A stretch of 64,000 nucleotides of DNA, from assembly GCF_007483665.1 (NCBI RefSeq), contig NZ_VIQO01000033.1, positions 94,298-158,297 on the forward strand, written 5' to 3'. Below, one piece after another: positions 32,101 to 38,781 of this stretch; the first letter of the stretch is position 1, and every line of letters begins with the position of its first letter. The stretch is from Catellatospora sichuanensis. GTDB lineage: Bacteria > Actinomycetota > Actinomycetes > Mycobacteriales > Micromonosporaceae. Both the position numbers and the translations under genes were made by a program. The notes under the pieces were generated by a model. It was not told where the DNA came from. It ran no database searches and saw nothing but the letters and a program-made list of their open reading frames with translations.

Positions 32101-35100
32101 CTGCTGCTGAGCGCCGACGCCCTGCCGGTCGATCTCGGCCTGCCACCGGGCCACTGGTCGAGACCGGACACCGCCGTCGAGGACCCGGGCACCAGCCACG
32201 TCGAGGCCTCCGGGCACCAGCGCCCCTCCGACGTGTTCGCCACCCCCACACAGGTCACGACCTGGGACGCGCTCGCCGGCGGCCGGCTCGACACGCTGGT
32301 CGGCGAGCTGAAGGCCCGCGACGACCTGAGCCTCGACCAGAAGCTGCGACACCTGCGCGAGGAGCTGTTCCCCGCGGTCGCGCCGCCGCCCTCACCCGTG
32401 GGCGGCGACCTGGACACCAAGAACCTCCGCGTCTACGAATGGCAGAGCGGCGAGCTTTTCGTGCACGCCGCGGCGCTGATGCTGGACGACACGGCCACCA
32501 TCGAGATCGCGTACGAGCCCCACCAGCTGTTCACCCAGTACCGCGACGACGTGTCCGATCCGTACCTGTCCCACGCCGGCCCGGTGCCCGAGGGCATGAC
32601 CCGCGACCTCGCCGACAAGACCGTGCTCTGGCGGGCATTGTCCGGCCGGTCCACCGACGGCGTCGACCCGGCCGAGTTGGCGGCCGACGCGATCGACCTG
32701 CAGGTACGGCCGCTGCGCGGCGCGCTGACCATGCGCGAACGACTCATCACGGAATTCGGTGTCGACCCGGCCCGGGTCCGCCTGTGCCACGACGACCAGC
32801 CGCGACACGTCCACTACGCGACCAGCAAGTTCCGCCGCGCACATCTGGTGGCGCTGCCGCAGGTGCGCCGCGACGGGCGGCAGGCCCGCGCCACGATGGT
32901 CGCCGCGATGCGCGGGCACGGCGAGCGGGGCGCCCGGCGTGACGCCCGGGCCCGCGCGCTGGCCGACCTGGTGCGCGCCCGGCATGAGCCCGACGGGCAG
33001 CCCCGCGGCTACGCGCTGCTGTGGGTGCGCCAGTCCCGGGTGCCGATGGGCGCGTTCATGGACACCAAACCCGAGCTGCTGCGCCAGACCGTCGCCCTGC
33101 TCCGCGAGTCCGACCCGGACCGGCGCATCCTGCTGATCGGCGACGACCTGTTCGACGGCCGCCCAGAGCTGAAGGCCGCGTTCGAGGCCGAAGGCGTGCT
33201 CGACGGCGTCGACACCGAGACGCTGCGCCACTTCTGGTCCGCCGACCGCCACGGCGGGCAGGCCCTCGGCCAGGGCGAACAGGCGCTGTTCCTGCACCAC
33301 CTGGACAGCGCGCGCGACATCGTGCAGATCGGCATGGAGAGCGGTGCGCTGGAGATCGCCGTCGCGCTCGGCGTGCCCACGGTGTATTTCCAGGGCCGCG
33401 AGCACGTCGGCGACAAGGGCGTGCGCTGGCAGCTCTACTGGGACACCTGGGAGTACGGCGACCGCCGCGAGCTGCTCGACGAGGACGGGCAGCCGTTGCT
33501 GTTCCCGTCCGGGCGCCCCCGGACGGAGTTCGAGGCGCACACCGGTCCGCTGCGGGCACCGCTGGCGACCATCCACCGGGTCGAGTTCGGCCCGGACCTG
33601 CCCGACCCCGAGGACCGGCTCACCCCACCCGTCGCCGTGCACCACCCCGCGACGGTGTCGGCGGTGTCGGACCGGATCGCGCAGCTGGCAGGCCGTGAAC
33701 TGGACGGGTGGCCGCAGCGGCTGGGCCGGGACCGGGCGCTGCCCGACGGCTGGACACCGTGGGACGGGACGGCTTGGGCCGACAGCCGCTACTGCGCCGA
33801 CCAGGCTGATCGGTGGCTGCGTACGGTGCCGGGCGACATCGAGTCCGCCGCGCACAAGTGGAACGCCGTGCAGCGGGCCCTGTCGGGCGTGCTGCGACCG
33901 GAGACGGCTGCCGCCTATCGGGAGGCGGGCCTGCACACCGACGCGGCGGCAGGCGCGGCCACGGCGGCCCGGCTGTCGCAGGCGTACGCCGCCGAACCGG
34001 ACACCCGGCCGCGGGCCGTCACCGAGCACGTGCGGCAGTTGCTGGCCGAGACGGAGCCGCGGCGGCAGGCGTGCGAGGAGCTCCGCCTCCTCCAGCTCGA
34101 CGAGCAGGAGGTCGGCTCGCTGCGGCGAGCGATCGAGCAGGCCGTGACCGCCCGCGCTGAGCTCAGGCGGATGGAGCGCGACGAGACCGTCCCTGCCCAC
34201 GGCCTGCCACACGGCCTGGACCGGCCGGAGGAGGACATGGCGACTGATCCGGACAGCGGACCCGGCCGGGCGCGGGCGGTGCTCGACCGGGCGAAGGCGG
34301 TGCGCGCCGACGGCGGTGCGGTGATCCCGCAGGCGGTGGCCGACCTGATCGACGGCGCTCAGGTGCTGCCGAACGGCGCGGACGGGCAGCCGGCGGTGGC
34401 CGACTTCGCCGCAGCCGCTCTCGGCAGGCCGGTACGCCTCGCCGAGATCACCGGATCGACGGGTGCGAAGGGCCTGTCCGGTGCGCCGGTCATGCTGGTG
34501 CAGGACGAGGACGGCCGCAACGTCGGCGTGGTGAAGGCGTTCCCCGACGCCGAGGAGTTCGCCCGCGAGCTGTCCGCTCTGCAGCGGCTGCGGACCCGCG
34601 AGTTCACCTGGTTCGGCACCCCCGCGGCGCTGGGCATCGCGGCGACGCCGCAACGCCACGGGGTGGTCGTGTCCGCGCTGGCCCCCGGCAAGGCGATCGA
34701 CGACCTGATCACAGACGTGGGCCGGTCGACCGGTGCGGAGTGGGCACCCGCCTTCACCCAACTCGAATGGTCCGTCGTCGGGGTGGGTGCCGCGCTCGCC
34801 GACCTGCACACCTCCGCCGAGGGCTCGGGCAGGCCGGTGGCACGGGAGTTCCTGGACCGCCACGTCGCGGTGGTGCGCAAGTGGACCGGCCAGGTGGTGG
34901 ACACGATGCGGACGCTGCCGGACCGCGGCTGGGACCTCGAAGAGTTGACGAGGCGGGTCGAGCAGACCATCGCCGAGGCGCGCGACGTTCGCGGCTGGGC
35001 GGCGCTGGCACACGGCGACGCCCACCCCGGCAACTTCTTCTGGCATCCCGAACGCGGCCTGACCGTCATCGACCTGCCGATGCTGCACCACGCCATGGAC

Positions 35101-35424
35101 GGCGACGGAAACCCGATCGGCGCACCGGAGCGCGACCTCGCGTATTTCGAGATCAAGCTGACGGACTTCGGCATGACCCTCGGGCTCAAGCCTGAGGAGC
35201 TGGCCCACCTGCGGTTGGCGTTCCGCAACGGCTACCGCGACGCGGGCGGCCCGGATCCGGACCCTCGCCTCATGGCACTGTTCGGGGTACGCGGAGCGAT
35301 CCACGTGCTCAAGGAGGTGCCATACCGGATGAGGAACGACCGGCGCTACCGTCGCACCTCCCTGTCGGACCTGATCGAAGCTCGACTCGGCCTGCTCAGG
35401 GAGGCGTTGAAGTGGAATCCGTAA
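29185..35424 (+). CDS. Giant polymorphic toxin: T7SS-type head, papain-like deamidase, possible GT-B domain, APH-like kinase
   Basis: This is a 2,079-residue protein starting at ATG 29185, nine bases after GGGGAGGG. Residues 1-130 match the helical N-terminus of CpnT-like type VII secretion toxins (WVVGVDWPEGDE). A hydrophobic stretch lies at 130-165 and a long Ala/Gly/Pro linker runs to about 650. A papain-like glutamine-deamidase (Tox-PL) domain follows, with Cys833 (INCTDVV), His936 (AHAVTVHN) and Asp951 (VDAQD). Residues about 1070-1480 resemble a GT-B glycosyltransferase (LWVRQSR, GMESGALEIAVALGVP). The tail (about 1700-2079) is an aminoglycoside-phosphotransferase-like kinase with HGDAHPGN (1943-1950) and catalytic-loop Asp1963. 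Deamidase and kinase calls are good; the GT-like call is tentative. Confidence 0.78.
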   Translation: MPLLPSPIPHPLSYFDAPGWMCTTLEWVVGVDWPEGDEAAMRELADDWYAASSRMGPLLDEADDAVLAAVAAAGGPDGQVASAILRLWSQLGRAHGTGGEEAALAMVVDLLDDFGAQVDDGANQIEGVKIEFYVELGLLLIELIALAAAAAVTLGASMAGAAPAMYATRFAIQRLLRRAAKELLERAAKNGLKDRLKDRLGDAVKDRIRSKVVRHLGEQALEEGLQEGLTSLGVQAYQVSEGNRGGLNAGELALDTGLGALAGGVGGVTGLGRTRATTAFGRFGEHALRGASGEMLGEVTVGVVTGQGVSLQSLGMAATSATFGSAVGDTRVAVDGRLLGAELSLSAALDAHGQPGVTALSTAVSLGSFGDSGDAAPAALFAGPAGETAAAAIGLGGTGAAVDLTGDHASGPGVAFGGEIPGSTAAGHGPHLAGAPADPAGLFDGDAGSPEDRAPAIADLGHDRDHLGDRPAAPHAGLAADGVAVLDPATGTIPSAPGPAAAGPPTGAAAPPVGSLAGPAAATGGSVTGGFPPGFVSPVIPPSPSSGHPGGASGPARPGGVPPTIRVPQTGDLPQTGGVPQTHGVPPVAAAESADEVDVAAVAAAAVASLGGPNQGPVRPRAAEPGTGDRSAFVARVPESRAEREAYESHTAFGRTHAMRLRFDPRSSTLLNRLRRLLQDAFDAGPGAHDPGRAAYEQSLAPLEARLRTLQHGPIDGPRRYEIGDESFTEFQRLRYGEDERDRFRVADGAINEPDDRSRATGLDDPRPVETSRRYGLPGGHRRPLALHQQDVELVVERDADGRPRRFSDLFGEWPRRTNDGGPKADPTRAINCTDVVLSVIDTWLHGRPRVAAPRTVDRFTPDLLPLGGEPGGAARIEDAVGARFQQLMADHRTSSYDEAWQPRQEAFGTLESALSAQGHGAVAVLLLERPSGAAHAVTVHNQHGRIVYVDAQDNEHPVSTYRPGGAVRMDALLLSADALPVDLGLPPGHWSRPDTAVEDPGTSHVEASGHQRPSDVFATPTQVTTWDALAGGRLDTLVGELKARDDLSLDQKLRHLREELFPAVAPPPSPVGGDLDTKNLRVYEWQSGELFVHAAALMLDDTATIEIAYEPHQLFTQYRDDVSDPYLSHAGPVPEGMTRDLADKTVLWRALSGRSTDGVDPAELAADAIDLQVRPLRGALTMRERLITEFGVDPARVRLCHDDQPRHVHYATSKFRRAHLVALPQVRRDGRQARATMVAAMRGHGERGARRDARARALADLVRARHEPDGQPRGYALLWVRQSRVPMGAFMDTKPELLRQTVALLRESDPDRRILLIGDDLFDGRPELKAAFEAEGVLDGVDTETLRHFWSADRHGGQALGQGEQALFLHHLDSARDIVQIGMESGALEIAVALGVPTVYFQGREHVGDKGVRWQLYWDTWEYGDRRELLDEDGQPLLFPSGRPRTEFEAHTGPLRAPLATIHRVEFGPDLPDPEDRLTPPVAVHHPATVSAVSDRIAQLAGRELDGWPQRLGRDRALPDGWTPWDGTAWADSRYCADQADRWLRTVPGDIESAAHKWNAVQRALSGVLRPETAAAYREAGLHTDAAAGAATAARLSQAYAAEPDTRPRAVTEHVRQLLAETEPRRQACEELRLLQLDEQEVGSLRRAIEQAVTARAELRRMERDETVPAHGLPHGLDRPEEDMATDPDSGPGRARAVLDRAKAVRADGGAVIPQAVADLIDGAQVLPNGADGQPAVADFAAAALGRPVRLAEITGSTGAKGLSGAPVMLVQDEDGRNVGVVKAFPDAEEFARELSALQRLRTREFTWFGTPAALGIAATPQRHGVVVSALAPGKAIDDLITDVGRSTGAEWAPAFTQLEWSVVGVGAALADLHTSAEGSGRPVAREFLDRHVAVVRKWTGQVVDTMRTLPDRGWDLEELTRRVEQTIAEARDVRGWAALAHGDAHPGNFFWHPERGLTVIDLPMLHHAMDGDGNPIGAPERDLAYFEIKLTDFGMTLGLKPEELAHLRLAFRNGYRDAGGPDPDPRLMALFGVRGAIHVLKEVPYRMRNDRRYRRTSLSDLIEARLGLLREALKWNP

Positions 35425-36515
35425 ACGCCGTGTCAGACACATCACCGCTTTGGTCGGTCGAGCTTCCCGCCCACGACGGGACGCTGCGCACCGAGGACGT
35501 CGGCGGCTGCCTCATCATCGCCGAGGCCGCGGCCACCCTCATCAGCCCTGATGGGCAGATCCGCTGGTCGCAAGAGCTCGGCGAGCACGGCGACTGGTAT
35601 CCGCTCGTCCGGGACGGGCGAATGCACCGGATCGAAGACGATCGCATCGTGACCCGGGAACTCGCCACCGGCGAAGTCGTTGCTTCGTTCGACGGGGGAC
35701 CACGGGCACACCGGCTGAAGTTCGACCCGTGGGGTGGGTTCGTCTACCGTCACCTGGTCCAGCAGGATCAGCGCGAGGTGCGCCGGGTCGGCCTGGACGG
35801 CGAGCTCCACTGGGCCGTGCCGCTGCCCGATCGCATGGACGGCTACCGTCTTCGTGCCTTCGGCGACCTCGTGGTGTTCGACGTCAACAAGCTGCTGTAC
35901 GCCTACGACCATGACGCGGAGCTGCAGTGGGCAGCTTGGGCCTGGGCGGGCGTCAGGCTCGACCAGCCGGCGGACGAGCATCATCGCATCAAGGGCCTGT
36001 GGGATTACGACACGGACCGCCTGCTGGCCCGCTTCGACTGGTACGACGGGGGCGGCTACTACCTCGTGGACTCCTTCGGCGGCTCGCACCAGTTCATCAC
36101 GACACGGCAGGTCAGCGAGCCCCTGGCGGTGCTGCCCGGCATCGACGGCGGCCCCACCCGCCTGGCCGTGCGCGGGCCCAGCCGGCAGGAGCAGATGATC
36201 TACACGTACCCGCTCTGGATGATCGAGGGCGACCGGGCCGTCTGGACGCACGACATGAACGTCGCCCCGGTCACGCTCACCGCGGGCGCCGGGGGCTCGC
36301 TGATCGTTTCGGCATCGCCCGATCAGCGACGCTGGGACACCTACCACTGGCTCAAACCGCTGTGGCACGAAACCTACGTGCGTTGCCTGAACCCCGACGG
36401 CACGACCCGGTGGACCTGGTACGCCCCGGGCGTGATCACCCAGCATCCGAAGTCGGGCGCAGACGGCACGGTCTACGTGGGCGCGGCCGGGAGGTTGTAC
36501 GCCCTGCCGGCCTGA
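35412..36515 (+). CDS. PQQ-like beta-propeller protein, candidate immunity partner of the toxin
   Basis: The 367-residue soluble protein is made of repeated four-strand blades with the PQQ-like pattern (LISPDGQIRWSQELG, RVGLDGELHWAVPL, CLNPDGTTRWTWYAPG, GTVYVGAAGRLYALPA). There is no signal peptide or membrane helix. GTG 35412 is chosen because GGGAGG lies seven bases upstream; this start lies 13 bases inside the toxin gene, so the two are coupled. A cytoplasmic propeller made directly behind a toxin fits an immunity or chaperone protein, by position only. It resembles the propeller half of the kinase at 16,272 only in general pattern. Confidence 0.72.
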   Translation: MESVNAVSDTSPLWSVELPAHDGTLRTEDVGGCLIIAEAAATLISPDGQIRWSQELGEHGDWYPLVRDGRMHRIEDDRIVTRELATGEVVASFDGGPRAHRLKFDPWGGFVYRHLVQQDQREVRRVGLDGELHWAVPLPDRMDGYRLRAFGDLVVFDVNKLLYAYDHDAELQWAAWAWAGVRLDQPADEHHRIKGLWDYDTDRLLARFDWYDGGGYYLVDSFGGSHQFITTRQVSEPLAVLPGIDGGPTRLAVRGPSRQEQMIYTYPLWMIEGDRAVWTHDMNVAPVTLTAGAGGSLIVSASPDQRRWDTYHWLKPLWHETYVRCLNPDGTTRWTWYAPGVITQHPKSGADGTVYVGAAGRLYALPA

Positions 36516-36639
36516 CCGCACGTCCGGCGGCGGTCCTCGGCGTTGGCGGTCCACGCTACGGCGAGCAAGCAAGCCGCCGTGCCATTACGGGCAGGGAGCG
36601 AGAAGGGGCAAGGCGGCCTCGGCTCGACCACCGACGACG

Positions 36640-36658
36640 GTGTCCACGAGGTGGACAC
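36640..36658. promoter_or_regulatory. 19-base operator-like dyad upstream of the SnoaL-like gene
   Basis: GTGTCCACGAGGTGGACAC is a perfect inverted repeat with 8-base arms around GAG. It lies in the 226-base gap between the propeller gene and the SnoaL-like gene, 84 bases before the latter's ATG. The form suits a dimeric TetR- or GntR-type repressor, but no regulator gene is adjacent. The rest of the gap shows nothing I can name. Confidence 0.45.
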
Positions 36659-36741
36659 AGGTGCCGCCGCTACCTCGAACTCGGCTATTTTCGGACGTCG
36701 AGATTCGACGGATGGCAGTCAATACTCGGAACGGGGACGCG

Positions 36742-37104
36742 ATGACGAACGCGGTGGACGCGACGGAGTTCAGCAGGCGCTGGGCGGAGGCGTGGAACTC
36801 GCGCGACCTGGAGGCGGTGCTCGCGCACTTCCACGACGAGGTCGTGTTCTCCTCGCCGCTCGCGGCGCAGTTCTTCCCGGAGACCGGCGGCGTGATACGC
36901 GGCAAGGACGCGCTGCGGACGTACTGGGGCGAGGGCCTGAAGCGGCTGCCCGACCTGCACTTCACTGTCGAGGCCGTGTACGCCGGCGTCGGGACCGTCG
37001 TGATCAACTTCCGCAACCAGCGGGGCGGCCTGGCCAACGAGGTGCTCGTGTTCGACGGCGACCTCGTCCGCGAGGGCCACGGCACCTACCTGCAGGAGGC
37101 CTGA
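36742..37104 (+). CDS. SnoaL-like (NTF2-fold) domain protein
   Basis: The 120-residue protein has the NTF2/SnoaL pattern. Helix FSRRWAEAWNSRDLEAVLAHFHDEVVFSSP opens the cone, and GGVIRGKDALRTYW plus strands FTVEAVYAG, TVVINFRNQ and VLVFDGDLVREGHGTY form the sheet. Members are small enzymes or ligand binders, and no catalytic residue set is certain here. ATG 36742 follows GGGGA. The frame continues upstream to 36640, but the NTF2 helix begins about six residues after this ATG. A dyad upstream suggests regulated expression. It converges with the TIGR03089 gene, 14 bases apart. Confidence 0.75.
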   Translation: MTNAVDATEFSRRWAEAWNSRDLEAVLAHFHDEVVFSSPLAAQFFPETGGVIRGKDALRTYWGEGLKRLPDLHFTVEAVYAGVGTVVINFRNQRGGLANEVLVFDGDLVREGHGTYLQEA

Positions 37105-37118
37105 TTCCCTGCCGGGGC

Positions 37119-37892
37119 TCAGATGACGCGGGTGATCCCTTCGGCCTCGACCCTGGCTTCGAGGGTGTCGGGGTCGAGGTTGGCGCACAGCACCACCGAC
37201 GCGCCCGCCGCCAGCGGCGTCAGCAGCCACATCACCGGCTGCTCGTGCTTGGCCACGTCCACCAGCAGCTTGTCGCCCGCACGCAGGCCCAGTTGGTCGG
37301 CGACGCCCTGGGCCAGTCCGCCCCACTGCCGGTAGGTCGTGCCGTCGGGGCTCGCCGCGTCGGTGCTGCCGATCGACCCGTACGCGGGCAGGCTCGCGGG
37401 ATGGCGGCCCGCCTCCGCGACGTAGTCCCGGTAGCCGTCCGGCACCTCGTCGAGCGCCGCGCCGCCCGGTGCCAGGCCGAGCACGTAGCGGTGCCGTGCC
37501 TCCGGCACCTGCTCCAGCCAGCTGTCCAGCCGCTTGCTGCTGATGAACAGCACGTCCAGCGGATCGTTCTCGCCCACCCCGACCGGCACCAGACCCGCGG
37601 TCGCCCACGGGCGGAACGACACGGCGGCCCCGATCGACCAGGCGCCCAGCAGCACTGCAGCGGTCTGCCAGTGCGGCGGGAGAAGCACCGCGACCCGCGA
37701 TCCGGCGCCGAGCCCGCAGTCCTCGCGCAGCAGCGCGGCCGTCCGTGCGGCCAGGCCGCCGAGGTCGGCCGCGGTGAGCTCGGTCCGCTCGCCGGTGGCG
37801 TCGTCGCAGTACGTCAGCAGCGGCCGGCCGGCACCGGCCACCGCGTCCCCACCGAGCAGGGCGGGCAGGTCGGTGACCGTGGTGGGCTGCAT
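37119..37892 (-). CDS. TIGR03089-type truncated AMP-binding protein
   Basis: The 257-residue protein resembles the N-terminal part of acyl-CoA synthetases (TYCDDATGERTELTAADLGGLAARTAALL, VAVLLPPHWQTAAVLLGAWSIGA). It stops before the ATP/AMP motifs and the C-terminal lid. This short form is a recognised actinobacterial family (TIGR03089) of unknown function and is not a broken gene. The start at ATG 37892 (MQPTTVTDL) fits the family; the frame could extend to 38027 with low-quality sequence. It lies 85 bases after the start-distal end of rluB's operon on the same strand and may be read through from it. Confidence 0.78.
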   Translation of the reverse strand: MQPTTVTDLPALLGGDAVAGAGRPLLTYCDDATGERTELTAADLGGLAARTAALLREDCGLGAGSRVAVLLPPHWQTAAVLLGAWSIGAAVSFRPWATAGLVPVGVGENDPLDVLFISSKRLDSWLEQVPEARHRYVLGLAPGGAALDEVPDGYRDYVAEAGRHPASLPAYGSIGSTDAASPDGTTYRQWGGLAQGVADQLGLRAGDKLLVDVAKHEQPVMWLLTPLAAGASVVLCANLDPDTLEARVEAEGITRVI

Positions 37893-37977
37893 CGGGCGGC
37901 TCCTCGCAGGCGTGTGATGGGGGTGCGGCAACCATACCGATCGGCACGGCGGGTCGGCCCGCACGGCGCGGCGTGGG

Positions 37978-38781
37978 TCAGTCCTCGTACACCTCGGGGA
38001 CCTCGCGGATGGTGTCCTCCTGCGCACCGCGGCCCTTGCGGTCCGTGATCTTGAACAGGGCGGCCACCTCGCCGGCGTTGAGGCGGCGGTGGCGGCCCGC
38101 CTTCAGGTCGCCGAGCTTGATCGGGCCGATGGCGGTGCGCACCAGGCGCTGCACGGGGAAGCCGACGTGCTCGAACATGCGCCGCACGATGCGGTTGCGG
38201 CCCTCGTGGATGACGATCTCGATCAGCGCCTGCTTGTCGATGGCCTGGATGAGCCGGTAGTCGTCCAGCCGGGCCGGGCCGTCCTCCAGCTGTACCCCGG
38301 CCATCAGCTCGCGGCCGACCACCCGCGGCAGCGGGCCCACGACCTCGACCAGGTAGGTCTTGGGCACCTCGTACGACGGGTGCATCAGCTTGTGTGCCAG
38401 GGTGCCGTCGTTGGTGAGCAGCAGCAGGCCCTCGGAGTCTGCGTCGAGCCGGCCCACGTGGTACACCCGGGTCGAGATGTTGCCGAGGTAGTCGGCGACC
38501 GCTTCGCGGCCCTTGTCGTCGGCCATCGTCGAGACCACGCCACGGGGCTTGTTCATGGCCAGGTAGACCAGGGTCGCGTCGGTGACGATGCGCTGGCCGT
38601 CGACGTGGATGATGTCGGCGATCGGGTCGGCCTTGTCGCCGAGCTTGGCGACCTTGCCGTTGACGGTGACCCGCCGTGCCGCGATCAGGTCCTCGCTGGC
38701 CCGGCGTGAGGCGACACCGGCCTGGGCCAGGACCTTCTGCAGCCTCTCAGCGCCGTCAGTGCGTACTTCAGCGCTGCTCAT
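37978..38781 (-). CDS. rluB: 23S rRNA pseudouridine synthase RluB
   Basis: The 267-residue enzyme has an N-terminal S4 RNA-binding domain (RLQKVLAQAGVASRRASEDLIAARRVTVNG) and the RsuA/RluB catalytic domain with Asp in GRLDADSEGLLLLTNDG. RluB makes pseudouridine near the peptidyl transferase centre. Its start lies 14 bases inside scpB, the usual actinobacterial arrangement parA-scpA-scpB-rluB. A short acidic/basic tail follows the catalytic domain. Confidence 0.93.
   Translation of the reverse strand: MSSAEVRTDGAERLQKVLAQAGVASRRASEDLIAARRVTVNGKVAKLGDKADPIADIIHVDGQRIVTDATLVYLAMNKPRGVVSTMADDKGREAVADYLGNISTRVYHVGRLDADSEGLLLLTNDGTLAHKLMHPSYEVPKTYLVEVVGPLPRVVGRELMAGVQLEDGPARLDDYRLIQAIDKQALIEIVIHEGRNRIVRRMFEHVGFPVQRLVRTAIGPIKLGDLKAGRHRRLNAGEVAALFKITDRKGRGAQEDTIREVPEVYED

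Noticed and set aside
32392..35445. A 1,017-codon open frame antisense to the toxin gene
   Set aside because: It mirrors the codon pattern of the plus-strand gene, has no recognisable domain or ribosome site, and would remove the APH-like kinase and GT-like frames with clear motifs.
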